Part shown: piece by piece, positions 25,008 to 33,117 of the stretch | Position numbering within the stretch: position 1 is the stretch's first letter | Layout of the letters: every line of letters begins with the position of its first letter | Source: Deltaproteobacteria bacterium | GTDB lineage: Bacteria > Myxococcota > XYA12-FULL-58-9 > JABJBS01 | Reading direction: 5' to 3' | Assembly: GCA_018668695.1 (NCBI GenBank) | Contig: JABJBS010000344.1 | Span: 1 to 33,117 of the forward strand | DNA length: 33,117 bases | The notes under the pieces: model-generated | What the model was told of the DNA's origin: nothing | Databases searched by the model: none | The model's input: only the letters and a program-made list of their open reading frames with translations | Translations under genes and position numbers: made by a program

Positions 25008-25853
25008 ATGCATTTAATCAAACGCCATCCAGAGTCTTTACCCAACGCTCCTCGCCAGGAGTCACTCTGCGGCCACGAGCATAATCTCCACTTCTCTTTT
25101 GCAGGCGGCGCGATACTTTCCTTTTTCAACGTTGGTATCACTCGCTACATTCTCAAGAAGTATGACCGTGACGATGTAAGCCGCGTGTACGGTATTTCGG
25201 GCGGTGCCCTCTGCGGACTCTGGTTCCTGGCCAGCCACAACTCCAAGAACTTCGATCTCGTGACCGATACCTACGTTAAAGAGTGGGAAGCCAAGGTTGC
25301 CCGTGAAGGTGGCAAAGTCGCTTTGCAACGCTCGCTTCGCTATCACCGCTCACTGCTCTGGCGCTTTTTACCAACCGATGCCTACATCCGCTGCTCTGGC
25401 AAATTGCATATTGCCCTGACCCGCGCCCGAACCGGAAAACTCGAAATTATTTCAGAGTTCAATTCCCAAAAGCACCTCATCGATACAGTCATTGCGGCCA
25501 TGTCGATTCCATTCGTCAATACATGGCGCCCTGTTCGCGTGGACAAGAAGTGGTACCTTGATGCAGGGATGATCACCAATCAGATCACATGCTGCAGCGA
25601 AGTGATTTGCTGCTCACCTTTTCCCCAGCTCTTCTCCTTTTGGAAAAAGCCCGAATTTGTGCCCCATCAAAGTATTATGGGCCGCAATCGCCTCATTGAT
25701 GCCTTTGATCCAGAAACCGACGTTCGCAAGCAGCTCGAAATGGGGTTTGAAGCAGCCAAAACGTATTTTGAAGACCCGTACCAGCAACCTCGCTTAAGTT
25801 CCGGTCAACCCCGCGCTATTTTTCCAACACTCCAAACACTCGGTATCTCTTAA
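25008..25853 (+). CDS. Patatin-like phospholipase
   Basis: Serine acyl hydrolase with a Ser-Asp dyad, cleaving phospholipid or lipid ester. The oxyanion motif is FSFAGGAILSFF (29-40), the nucleophile elbow YGISGGALCG carries Ser64, and the dyad Asp185 is in LDAGM. AAMSIPF (163-169) is the usual strand before the active-site Asp. The 281-aa length is a minimal patatin domain. It has no signal peptide, so it acts in the cytosol or is delivered by another route. Clustered cysteines (ITCCSEVICC) follow the catalytic Asp and may bind metal or be chance. It stands first in a run of plus-strand genes; the ribosome-binding site is weak (CCGAGAG). Confidence 0.85.
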   Translation: MHLIKRHPESLPNAPRQESLCGHEHNLHFSFAGGAILSFFNVGITRYILKKYDRDDVSRVYGISGGALCGLWFLASHNSKNFDLVTDTYVKEWEAKVAREGGKVALQRSLRYHRSLLWRFLPTDAYIRCSGKLHIALTRARTGKLEIISEFNSQKHLIDTVIAAMSIPFVNTWRPVRVDKKWYLDAGMITNQITCCSEVICCSPFPQLFSFWKKPEFVPHQSIMGRNRLIDAFDPETDVRKQLEMGFEAAKTYFEDPYQQPRLSSGQPRAIFPTLQTLGIS

Positions 25854-25917
25854 GCCAACCCACTCGCTCAGGTTTGCCACTTACGTGGTCTAAGGTTAAG
25901 GTCTTCTCCAGCTATAA

Positions 25918-27423
25918 ATGCGACTGCGTAGGAGATTCGTCTTGGGAAAAAGTGAGCAAACAGCTCGAAGAAAATTATTGTGGCCCATCGTTCTCCTATT
26001 GGTTTCCGTGCTCCCTACGCTTTACTGGGACTCACTGATTAACGAAATTGGCATCGATGTCATCTCTCAGACCATCAAAATCATTAAATACTCAATTGCC
26101 ACCGTTGCGTGGTTAAGTGTTGCCTGGCTCGCGGTTCGCTTGGTCGATGTTCTCGTATGGGACGGTTTGGTCGCCCCCCGCCTTGGCGGCAACGTTCCCC
26201 GGCTTCTTAAAGATGTCGTCGCGGCCATCATTTTTATCATCGCAGTCACGGGTATCATCGGCGGAGTTTTTAACCTGCCCGTCAGCGGGATCTGGGCAAC
26301 TTCTGGTGTCGTTGGTTTAGTCGTCGGTCTGGCCGTACAAAGTATGATCTCTGATGTCTTCAGTGGCATCGCCATCAATGTGGATAGACCATTTAAAATT
26401 GGTGATTGGATTCGCCTCAACCTCAGAGGCATACCCGATATGATTGGCTGTGTTGAAGAGGTCAACTGGCGCTCCACGCGTATCCGCACCACAGACGGCC
26501 TCCGGCATATCGTACCCAACAATCTTATGGGACAGATTATTGTTACCAACCTCTGCGAGCCGGAGCTACGTAGCCGTTTTGAGCTTCTTTTCACACTCGA
26601 CTTTGAAGTACCGCCAGAGCGCGCTTTACGTATTTTAAACGCAGGCGTTAAAGCGGCCAAAGGCCCTCTCGCCGATCCTGCACCGAAAGCCCGCGTCAAC
26701 GGCATCACCGAATGGGGTGTAGAATACAAAGTTCGATATTGGCTTTTGCCAGCAGACTTCTCCCCCAACAAAGGTCGCAACGCAGTTTGTTCAAGCATCC
26801 TTGAGCATCTTCATCATGCAGGCGTCACTCTGGCCTATCAGAAGCAAGACCTTTACGTGGCTGAAATGCCCAACCGTCAGCTCACCCTTGAAACCGACCA
26901 AAAAGCCTTGGTACGGCGAATCGATATTTTCAAATCGCTTGAAGAAAATGAAGTAGAATCCTTGAGTCAGCGCATCACTCAACGCCAATTCAAAACGGGC
27001 GACTCCATTGTTAAAAAGGACGACCCAGGCGAGTCCATGTACATCGTCGTTGAAGGCCTGCTCTTCGTCTACGCTGATCTTGAAGGCGATGGCACCACAA
27101 CCACAAGGGTCGGCAAGCTCATCCCAGGTGACTTCTTTGGCGAGATGTCGCTCCTAACAGGCGAGCCCCGTTCTGCCACTGTCGAAGCCGCCACGGACAC
27201 GATTGTCTACGAGATTACCCGCTCTGATATCGAGGACCTGCTTGCTCAACGCCCGAAGATAGCCAACCGCATCACTCAAGTGGTTGCGCAAAGACGCGTA
27301 AGCAACCTTAAAACTCGGGATAACTTAAGCCACGAAGAACATCATGAAGAAACCAAGAACTTCGCAGACCAGCTACTTGGGAAGATGCGCGGATTCTTCA
27401 AAGGGTTGGGAATGGGAGAATAG
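25918..27423 (+). CDS. MscS-family channel with cyclic-nucleotide-binding domain
   Basis: Small-conductance mechanosensitive channel fold fused to a C-terminal cNMP-binding domain, the layout of bacterial bCNG channels. Membrane spans lie at about 20-38, 58-82, 96-118 and 124-152; the last, GVVGLVVGLAVQSMISDVFSG, is the MscS pore helix. The beta domain follows, with DRPFKIGDWI and RTTDGLRHIVPNNLMG. The cNMP domain occupies about 335-460, with the phosphate-binding cassette FFGEMSLLTGEPRSATVEA and its conserved Arg. The ATG at 25918 has no ribosome-binding site; TTG at 25942, nine codons in, has AGGAGA seven nt upstream and may be the real start. Inferred role: gating of ion flux by cAMP or cGMP and perhaps turgor. 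The next gene starts directly after the stop. Confidence 0.9.
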   Translation: MRLRRRFVLGKSEQTARRKLLWPIVLLLVSVLPTLYWDSLINEIGIDVISQTIKIIKYSIATVAWLSVAWLAVRLVDVLVWDGLVAPRLGGNVPRLLKDVVAAIIFIIAVTGIIGGVFNLPVSGIWATSGVVGLVVGLAVQSMISDVFSGIAINVDRPFKIGDWIRLNLRGIPDMIGCVEEVNWRSTRIRTTDGLRHIVPNNLMGQIIVTNLCEPELRSRFELLFTLDFEVPPERALRILNAGVKAAKGPLADPAPKARVNGITEWGVEYKVRYWLLPADFSPNKGRNAVCSSILEHLHHAGVTLAYQKQDLYVAEMPNRQLTLETDQKALVRRIDIFKSLEENEVESLSQRITQRQFKTGDSIVKKDDPGESMYIVVEGLLFVYADLEGDGTTTTRVGKLIPGDFFGEMSLLTGEPRSATVEAATDTIVYEITRSDIEDLLAQRPKIANRITQVVAQRRVSNLKTRDNLSHEEHHEETKNFADQLLGKMRGFFKGLGMGE

Positions 27424-27424
27424 A

Positions 27425-28543
27425 ATGTTGCGAACATCAACGTCACTTCTTCTTCTCACCTTGTCTCTCTTTGGCTGCCACTCTCATTCAGCTCCTGGAC
27501 CGCAGAGCATTGCTGAAGTAAAGCCGAGCACTGGACCTCACATTCAATCAACGACCGTATTCTCCTGCTTTGAAAAGGGGCTTATGCGCGCTCCCGATAA
27601 GCCTGCAAGCTGTGAGCCCTCCGCCATCGCTGTTCACCATGGCCGAGTAATCCTGGGTAACGATAAACCCATTCCAGGTGATACACGCTCCCCTGTCTTT
27701 TCATTAAACTTCGACCAAGGCATTCTGAGCCAACGACCCGATGTGTTTCATACCGAGACTCCTTTCCGCATGGCCCGAAAATACGAAGACTTTACCACCA
27801 CGCCAGACGGGCGCTGGGCCTTCGCCACCACCGGTTTTGATAGAATCAACGAATCCGATTCTGAGCTAGACGTCTTTAATACGCTTCTCTATTGGCCCGT
27901 TGACCGGCCATCTGCAGTAAGCATCGCTCAGATGAGCAGCCGCGACGGACAAGCGAGTTCAGCTGGGTTACGTTCGGAGATGAAACGAGCACTTGCTAAT
28001 GACAAATATCCAGAGGGACCGCCTTACTGGAAAGTTGAAGCACTTGCCGCTATCCCAGGGAATACGCTTTTGTTTGGCGTCCGCGAAATGGGCAAGAGCT
28101 ACGAAGAATTTAGTTACTCCACACAGATATTAGCGTTGCCCTACAGCATGGATGAGAACGGCTTCCAAGCGACTGGACCGATTGAACCGGTTTACGCATT
28201 CGATACATCGGCTGTTCCCGAAACAGTTGCTATCTCGGGGCTTGAATACGCTCCCGAAACACAAACTCTCTGGCTGCTCACCAGTTTTGAGCTAGACAAT
28301 ACAGCGAGCGGTGTTGGCGGTTATCTTTGGTCTCTCAAGACCACTGGCCTTCCTCTTTCAGGCAAGCCTACCCTTTTACGACAAAACGACGAAAAGCCGC
28401 TGAAGTTTACCCACAAATCTGAGGGTGTAGCTCCACTCGACACCCACCGTTTGATGGTTATTCACGATGACGACCGCCGTACAGGCCCTTCACTTGGTCG
28501 CGAATTACATCAAGCAGTCCTCCAAATCGTCCAAATTCCTTAG
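27425..28543 (+). CDS. Lipoprotein with phytase-esterase/DUF3616-like repeats
   Basis: Probable outer-membrane or periplasmic lipoprotein of 372 aa. The start at 27425 is right after the TAG of the channel gene, with GGGAG six nt upstream. The signal peptide MLRTSTSLLLLTLSLFGC ends in a lipobox at Cys18. The mature part has blade-like segments (VHHGRVILGND, YEDFTTTPDGRWAFATTGF, WKVEALAAIPGNTLLFGVRE, KSEGVAPLDTHRLMVIHDDD) resembling the beta-propeller of DUF3616/esterase-like-phytase proteins. That assignment is by eye and only moderate. No catalytic residues can be named with confidence. Confidence 0.6.
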   Translation: MLRTSTSLLLLTLSLFGCHSHSAPGPQSIAEVKPSTGPHIQSTTVFSCFEKGLMRAPDKPASCEPSAIAVHHGRVILGNDKPIPGDTRSPVFSLNFDQGILSQRPDVFHTETPFRMARKYEDFTTTPDGRWAFATTGFDRINESDSELDVFNTLLYWPVDRPSAVSIAQMSSRDGQASSAGLRSEMKRALANDKYPEGPPYWKVEALAAIPGNTLLFGVREMGKSYEEFSYSTQILALPYSMDENGFQATGPIEPVYAFDTSAVPETVAISGLEYAPETQTLWLLTSFELDNTASGVGGYLWSLKTTGLPLSGKPTLLRQNDEKPLKFTHKSEGVAPLDTHRLMVIHDDDRRTGPSLGRELHQAVLQIVQIP

Positions 28544-28629
28544 ACATTACAGCCTCACAACTCCATACACACCAACGGTGGACAACCGCCCTCGAAGCGG
28601 GTTAAACGATAAACTCCAAAGGAGTAACC

Positions 28630-29463
28630 ATGGATACCCCAACGTTCAACGGAACCGACAACTACCTCACATCTGCCGACTTACGAGACACGGTTAATGT
28701 AGCCATTGCCCTTCAAAAGCCCCTTCTTATTAAAGGTGAGCCGGGTACCGGCAAAACACTCTTGGCCGAAGCCATTGCAGAAGCACTCGATACAGAGATT
28801 TTAGTTTGGAACGTGAAGTCTACGACCAAGGCCCAAAATGGTCTTTACGTATATGACACAGTTCAGCGCCTAAACGACGCGCGATTTGGCGACGGTGACA
28901 TCACCGACATCAGTAAATATATCAAGTTTGGCCCGCTGGGCGCCTCGTTTCAAAAGGACAAGCGCGTGGTTCTGCTCATCGATGAAATCGATAAAGCCGA
29001 TATGGAATTTCCAAACGACCTTCTACACGAGCTCGACCGAATGAGCTTCACTGTGAGCGAAACTGGCGAGCATATAAAGGCTGAAAACCGCCCTATCGTC
29101 ATCATTACGTCCAATAATGAGAAAGAGCTTCCAGATGCATTCCTTCGGCGCTGCGTGTTTCACTACATCGCTTTTCCTGCGAAAGAGCTGATGGAAGATA
29201 TCGTTAAGGTTCATCACCCGGAGTTAGAAGAGAAGCTTTTAGAGCAGTGCTTGACCCGGTTTTATTGGATTCGTGAGCTCCCGGACATCCGCAAGCGCCC
29301 CTCTACAAGTGAGCTTGTAGACTGGATTGCCGCTTTAAGAAGGGCCGGCATCTCTCCCGAAAGCCTCGAGAAGAAACTTCCATTTTTGGGTGTTCTGTTG
29401 AAGCGAGAAAATGACATCGCGGAAGTTGAGCAAGGTCCCAAGCAGCGCAGTACAGGCTGGTGA
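28630..29463 (+). CDS. MoxR-family AAA+ ATPase
   Basis: Hexameric AAA+ ATPase that acts as a chaperone together with von Willebrand A partners. Walker A GEPGTGKT is at residues 36-43, Walker B VVLLIDEIDKAD at 113-124, sensor 1 IITSNNE near 154-160, and the Arg pair FLRRC just after. The 277-aa length is slightly short for MoxR but complete. AAAGGAG lies six nt before the ATG. The VWA gene begins one nt after its stop, the classic MoxR-VWA pair. Substrates vary widely in this family (metal insertion into CO dehydrogenase, surface protein maturation), and nothing nearby tells which applies. Confidence 0.92.
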   Translation: MDTPTFNGTDNYLTSADLRDTVNVAIALQKPLLIKGEPGTGKTLLAEAIAEALDTEILVWNVKSTTKAQNGLYVYDTVQRLNDARFGDGDITDISKYIKFGPLGASFQKDKRVVLLIDEIDKADMEFPNDLLHELDRMSFTVSETGEHIKAENRPIVIITSNNEKELPDAFLRRCVFHYIAFPAKELMEDIVKVHHPELEEKLLEQCLTRFYWIRELPDIRKRPSTSELVDWIAALRRAGISPESLEKKLPFLGVLLKRENDIAEVEQGPKQRSTGW

Positions 29464-29464
29464 T

Positions 29465-30655
29465 ATGTTTTTAGACTTTCTTTTTCATGCCCGGGCAGTT
29501 GGTCTCAAAGTCAGTGTGACAGAGTGGATGACACTCATGGAAGCACTCGCTCAAGGTCACGCTCGTTCCGACCTTGCATGCTTCTACCACTTAGGCAGAA
29601 GCATCTTGATCAAAAAAGAAAGTCAATTTGACCTTTGGGACCGGGCATTCGCTAGCTACTTCAAAGGCATTGAACATACCTTCGATTTAGACGACGAACT
29701 CATGGACTGGCTCTCCAACCCTGTGCTCCCGAAAGAACTCAGCGCAGAAGAACTTGCGAAGCTCCAAGAGCTTGATCTCGATGAACTGCGCAAAAAGTTC
29801 GAAGAAACTCTAAAGAAACAAGATGAGCGCCACGATGGCGGAAACCGATGGGTCGGCACTGGCGGCTCAAGCCCATACGGCCACGGCGGTTACCATCCCT
29901 CGGGTGTTCGTATCGGCGGACCAGGCGGCGGACGCAATGCTGTGCAAGTTGCCGAGCTTCGCCAGTTTCGCAATTTGAGAAATGACCGGGTCTTGGATAC
30001 TCGGCAAATCGGTGTCGCCTTAAGGCGTCTTCGCAAGCTCGCCCGTGATACCGGGCCAGAAGAGCTTAGCGTCCCGAAAACCATCGATAAAACTGCTCGC
30101 GATGGCGGCGAGATTGATCTGGTCTTCGAACCTCCTCGTAACAACAAGCTTAAGCTTCTTTTACTCATGGACGTTGGCGGCTCCATGGATCCCCACTCCG
30201 AACTTTGCGAGCGGTTGTTCAGTGCCGCGCACGCTGCAAGTCATTTCAAAAAATTCGAAGCCTACCAGTTTCACAACTGCGTCTATGAGAATCTGTACAC
30301 CGATATGCAAGAATATCGCGGCATCATGACTCAGGATCTCCTCAACCGAATCGACCAAACTTGGACTCTAGTGATTGTAGGCGATGCTTGGATGAGCCCT
30401 TACGAGCTTACCCATACCGGCGGCGCCATTTACTATTTCCACAACAACGTGGTCCCCGGACTGGAGTGGCTTAAGCGGCTTCGCCAAAAGGTTCCAAAAT
30501 CGGTATGGCTCAACCCTGAACCCGAAAAATTTTGGGGCAGTGCCAAGAGCATACGCCTGGTTAAAGATGTCTTCCCGATGTACCAATTCTCGGTTGACGG
30601 CCTGACAGAAGCAGTGGATTACCTGCGCGGTGCCCATTCGCACCCAATGCATTGA
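29465..30655 (+). CDS. VWA domain protein, CoxE-like
   Basis: Partner of the preceding MoxR ATPase. Residues 1-125 are helical and charged (ELDLDELRKKFEETLKKQ), followed by a Gly-rich segment (VGTGGSSPYGHGGYHPSG), a conserved region of basic residues and the VWA domain from about 230. The metal-ion-dependent adhesion site starts DVGGSM at Asp236, lacking the first Ser of the canonical DxSxS, as is usual in the CoxE-type branch. WLNPEPEKFWGSAKS and MYQFSVDGLTEAVDYL near the C-terminus are typical. I start at ATG 29465, one nt after the upstream TGA; the frame runs further up to 29411 inside the previous gene but without clear domain content. SrkA follows after 31 nt. Confidence 0.88.
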   Translation: MFLDFLFHARAVGLKVSVTEWMTLMEALAQGHARSDLACFYHLGRSILIKKESQFDLWDRAFASYFKGIEHTFDLDDELMDWLSNPVLPKELSAEELAKLQELDLDELRKKFEETLKKQDERHDGGNRWVGTGGSSPYGHGGYHPSGVRIGGPGGGRNAVQVAELRQFRNLRNDRVLDTRQIGVALRRLRKLARDTGPEELSVPKTIDKTARDGGEIDLVFEPPRNNKLKLLLLMDVGGSMDPHSELCERLFSAAHAASHFKKFEAYQFHNCVYENLYTDMQEYRGIMTQDLLNRIDQTWTLVIVGDAWMSPYELTHTGGAIYYFHNNVVPGLEWLKRLRQKVPKSVWLNPEPEKFWGSAKSIRLVKDVFPMYQFSVDGLTEAVDYLRGAHSHPMH

Positions 30656-30686
30656 GTCTTGTGGCCCCAAAGGGTAAAGCATCTCC

Positions 30687-31694
30687 ATGACTCAAGACCA
30701 AAATATGGACCAACCCTTCGGCACTCATCCGCTGGCCGGGAAATTCAACGACCTCACCCCTGAAAACGTACTGGATGCAGTGGAGGCAGGAGGGCGCCGG
30801 TGCACAGGCCGGTTCATCATCCTTAACAGCTACGAGAACCGTGTTTACCAGCTTGAGCTCGATGATGAGACCATGGTGGTGGGTAAATTTTACCGCCCCG
30901 GCCGGTGGAGCAAGGAAGCCATTCTCGCGGAACACCGTTTTCTCAAAGAGCTTGAAGAAGTTGAAATCCCTGTCGCGACGCCCATCGATCTCGGCGATGG
31001 TGAAACCGTCGGCACCGTGGACGGGATTTACTACTCCCTCTTCCCACGTAAAGGCGGGCGCAATCCAGAAGAGCTTGGCGACGAGCAGGTTCAAATGCTT
31101 GGTCGTTTGGTTGGTCGAATTCACAACATCGGGGCTATGGCTCCTGCCCCCGAGCGGATCAACCTAAATCCCACCAGCTATGGCCATGCCAACTTAAACT
31201 TCTTATTGGAAAACGACCTGATACCCGCCGAAGCCCGGGAAAACTTCAAGATTACGGTTGAATCACTTCTAATGCGCATTGAACCCATGTTCAATGGCAT
31301 CAACAACATTAGAATTCATGGCGATTGTCATTTTGGGAATGTTCTCTGGACGCCGGATGGAGCCACCTTCTTAGACTTTGACGATATGGCCAATGGACCG
31401 GCTGTCCAAGATATATGGATGCTGGTCCCAGGCTACGACGAACATGCACGGCTTCAACGCGAAGTCCTGATTGAAGCCTATGAATCCTTTCGCGAATTCA
31501 ATCGCCAAGAGTTGCGTCTTATCGAGCCTCTTCGAGCTCTTCGCTACATCCACTACGCTTCATGGATTGCACGAAGATGGGAAGACCCTATCTTTAAACG
31601 AACTTTTGAATACTTTGGCACGGTTCAATATTGGCAAAAAGAAACGCTGGATTTGCGAGAGCAAATTGGGCGTATTGATATGTTGGTTTATTGA
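30687..31694 (+). CDS. srkA: Stress response kinase A (SrkA/RdoA-like)
   Basis: Serine/threonine protein kinase of the aminoglycoside phosphotransferase-like fold; in E. coli (YihE) it counters stress-induced cell death. Substrate-ATP residues are clear: RFIILNSYENRVYQLELDD at the N-lobe, VVGKFYRPGRWSKEAI with the ATP-binding Lys, HGDCHFGN at 211-218 with catalytic Asp213, and the metal-binding DFDD at 230-233. The 335-aa length matches E. coli SrkA (328 aa). It has AAAGGG upstream. It is last in the plus-strand run and overlaps the converging glycosyltransferase gene by 7 nt. No dsbA gene follows, unlike in enterobacteria. Confidence 0.9.
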   Translation: MTQDQNMDQPFGTHPLAGKFNDLTPENVLDAVEAGGRRCTGRFIILNSYENRVYQLELDDETMVVGKFYRPGRWSKEAILAEHRFLKELEEVEIPVATPIDLGDGETVGTVDGIYYSLFPRKGGRNPEELGDEQVQMLGRLVGRIHNIGAMAPAPERINLNPTSYGHANLNFLLENDLIPAEARENFKITVESLLMRIEPMFNGINNIRIHGDCHFGNVLWTPDGATFLDFDDMANGPAVQDIWMLVPGYDEHARLQREVLIEAYESFREFNRQELRLIEPLRALRYIHYASWIARRWEDPIFKRTFEYFGTVQYWQKETLDLREQIGRIDMLVY

Positions 31695-32689
31695 GGTTCT
31701 CTCATGCCTTCATACATCTGAGCCATCTCAGTCAATCCCGCTATGCGGTATTTTTCGATGTCACGCTCTAAATACCCATACTCTTTGGAAAATGTAGGGC
31801 CGCAAGCATGCAAGCAGGTATGGTCGTGGATGATACCTGCTCCTAAACCCATACTAATCACCCGAGAACAGAGAACTCCGTCCTCACTTTGGCTCATAGA
31901 GAGTTCAATACCCTCAAAACGATTTACACGGTCAAAAGTCTCCCGCTTGATTGCTGCGCAACAGCCAACGACCGGGCCACGCTCAATCGTCATCCCATTT
32001 CGTTCTTCCAGACTATAATGCTCAATATCCGGCTTGGCACCGTTCGTCCGCCAATCTTGAACCACATTCATTCCCAGAAATCCGAAGTCAGGAAAAGCCT
32101 CAAAATAATCCAAAAAGATCTGGTCGAAATTCTGCGGCAACTCAATCACATCGTCATCGATTTCAATAATCAAGTCGCCTTTGCAGAGGTCGAAGGCATT
32201 GCGGTAAATCTCTAAACCAACATTACTATCTGCTTCATAAACCTCTGTAGCCCCCCCAGCTCGTGCGATCTCAACCGAGTTATCCGTGGAACCATTGTCG
32301 ACCACCAAGATCTCAACACTATCGTGAGAACTCAATTTCGCATTGATCTGTTCCAAGCAGTCCTTAAGCATCTCTGCCCTATTCCAGGAACAGATAACCA
32401 CAGAGATCCTAATTCCCGACGCATAATCTTGGGTTACCGAATGAGCAGGCTCTCCACCAGCATTCAACACCTCTCTAATCACCTCTTGGGTTACCGAGCA
32501 ATGCGGATTAAACTGTTCACAACACTGCCTTAGAATTCGCCAGGCAAGAGCTGGGTAACCATGCTCCAAGCAGTTTTGAGCCGCTTTAAGAAATAGTCTT
32601 CGCGAGCCTTTTTCCCGCAGCATCAAGAGCAGCTCTCGTTCAACGTCCCGATTAGAGTTTGAGGCTTCGATTATTTTTCTAGTTAACAT
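31688..32689 (-). CDS. Family 2 glycosyltransferase
   Basis: GT-A fold, nucleotide-sugar-dependent glycosyltransferase, 333 aa. An N-terminal helical part (1-90) resembles one or two TPR-like hairpins. The catalytic domain starts at about 94 with ISVVICSWNRAEMLKDCL, then VEILVVDNGSTDNS (125-138) and the metal-binding DDD at 178-180 in IIEIDDDV. GPVVGCCAAIKRETFDRV is the acceptor-side block. No membrane spans are seen, so it probably works at the cytosolic face on a lipid or protein acceptor. The upstream TPR gene ends nine nt before its ATG, so the two are cotranscribed. The sugar and acceptor are unknown. Confidence 0.88.
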   Translation of the reverse strand: MLTRKIIEASNSNRDVERELLLMLREKGSRRLFLKAAQNCLEHGYPALAWRILRQCCEQFNPHCSVTQEVIREVLNAGGEPAHSVTQDYASGIRISVVICSWNRAEMLKDCLEQINAKLSSHDSVEILVVDNGSTDNSVEIARAGGATEVYEADSNVGLEIYRNAFDLCKGDLIIEIDDDVIELPQNFDQIFLDYFEAFPDFGFLGMNVVQDWRTNGAKPDIEHYSLEERNGMTIERGPVVGCCAAIKRETFDRVNRFEGIELSMSQSEDGVLCSRVISMGLGAGIIHDHTCLHACGPTFSKEYGYLERDIEKYRIAGLTEMAQMYEGMREPQ

Positions 32690-32698
32690 TGGCTCGAG

Positions 32699-33117
32699 CT
32701 ATCCTCGCCCACATAAGCCGCTTAGCTTGGTATACAGTGAAGCTATCTCAGGGTCATTCGGATGAACTACTAAATATTTACCTACGTATGAATGAATTTC
32801 AGCATAACTTTGAAAAGTCGCACCCAGCTCCACGAAGCTTACTAAGCTCGCCCGCATTTTGGGATCGATATCCAGGACTTCACGATAAAGTTGGTAGGCT
32901 TCTTGATTTGACTGCCGGGCTTGGCAGCATTTAGCCAGCTCCGCCAGAACATTTACATCGACATCTCGTTCCAAGAAAACTCGCAAGACACTTTCTGCCA
33001 CATCTAATCGGCCGCAATGACGTAAGAGACTTGCATATTGCGCTACAGCGACTTCGTTGGAAGCGTCTGCATCAAGAGAGATTTTATAATGTTCGATCGC
33101 TTTTTCAGGATCACTTT
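32699..33117 (-). CDS. TPR-repeat protein, N-terminal part outside window
   Basis: The 3' end of a longer gene: the frame stays open from the TAG at 32699-32701 to the window edge, so any start seen inside it (for example GTG 33001) is not the real one. The visible 138 residues contain tetratricopeptide helices, DPEKAIEHYKISLDADASNE at the edge, then QSNQEAYQLYREVLDIDPKM and KYLVVHPNDPEIASLYTKLS, a 34-residue periodicity typical of TPR scaffolds. It lies directly upstream of the glycosyltransferase gene and may assemble or recruit it. Only the family-level call is safe. Confidence 0.8.
   Translation of the reverse strand, partial: SDPEKAIEHYKISLDADASNEVAVAQYASLLRHCGRLDVAESVLRVFLERDVDVNVLAELAKCCQARQSNQEAYQLYREVLDIDPKMRASLVSFVELGATFQSYAEIHSYVGKYLVVHPNDPEIASLYTKLSGLCGRG

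Noticed and set aside
26067-26798. 243-codon minus-strand ORF
   Set aside because: It is opposite the MscS channel gene, with Arg/Ser/Thr-rich composition typical of antisense shadows and no domain.
30561-31124. 187-codon minus-strand ORF
   Set aside because: It lies opposite the end of the VWA gene and the start of srkA, both well supported by motifs.

Overview
The window reads as chromosomal DNA from a Gram-negative bacterium, most likely a myxobacterium or bradymonad relative (Myxococcota, formerly Deltaproteobacteria). The signs are an EF-G of the spdEFG1/mitochondrial-EFG1 type, an extracellular CAP protein ending in a MYXO-CTERM-like Cys-TM-Arg tail, lipoproteins with Asp/Ser/Ala low-complexity linkers, a wax ester/TAG synthase operon, and a selenocysteine-encoding UGA. 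This placement is inferred from protein character, not from a marker-gene tree. No rRNA, tRNA, CRISPR array, insertion sequence or phage gene was seen; the DNA looks like stable core and near-core chromosome.

Layout. 1-2460: stand-alone fusA with a strong terminator. 2461-3014: non-coding region with a possible 39-aa minus-strand peptide and a dense set of inverted repeats. 3015-7477: an acyl-CoA oxidase-like enzyme and a fused E1alpha-E1beta 2-oxoacid dehydrogenase. 7682-14186: five tightly packed genes (serine hydrolase, MGAT-like acyltransferase, long-chain acyl-CoA synthetase, alpha/beta hydrolase, WS/DGAT) forming an apparent neutral-lipid storage and turnover operon. 14183-14929 (minus): CAP-domain surface protein. 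15183-17174: aconitase-family enzyme with the swivel domain at the N-terminus. 17190-21480 (minus): RetSat/CrtI-like FAD oxidoreductase, its TetR regulator with a clear tandem operator, and RecQ. 21769-22986: Cys-rich lipoprotein. 23080-24685 (minus): Spy-like helical envelope protein preceded by a structured leader, and a peroxiredoxin lipoprotein. 25008-31694 (plus): patatin-like phospholipase, MscS channel with a cyclic-nucleotide-binding domain, lipoprotein, MoxR ATPase plus VWA protein, and SrkA-like kinase. 31688-33117 (minus): family 2 glycosyltransferase and the 3' part of a TPR gene running off the window.

The strongest discovery is at 23921-24685. What naive ORF calling splits into two proteins is one selenoprotein: a BCP-type peroxiredoxin whose peroxidatic Cys codon is UGA, followed 9 nt later by a hairpin with a GUA apical loop that closely resembles the E. 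coli fdhF SECIS. The protein is made as a lipoprotein with an acidic Asp/Ser linker. Just downstream lies a three-tier hairpin whose outer stem covers the ribosome-binding region of the Spy-like gene, so the pair may form an envelope-stress unit with RNA-level control.

A second theme is lipid metabolism: acyl-CoA oxidation, branched-chain oxoacid decarboxylation, the wax ester/TAG operon, a patatin phospholipase and a RetSat-like enzyme. A short palindromic motif, CGCAGTGCGT, occurs twice upstream of the lipid operon and once, as a perfect 15-bp palindrome, between the CAP and aconitase genes.
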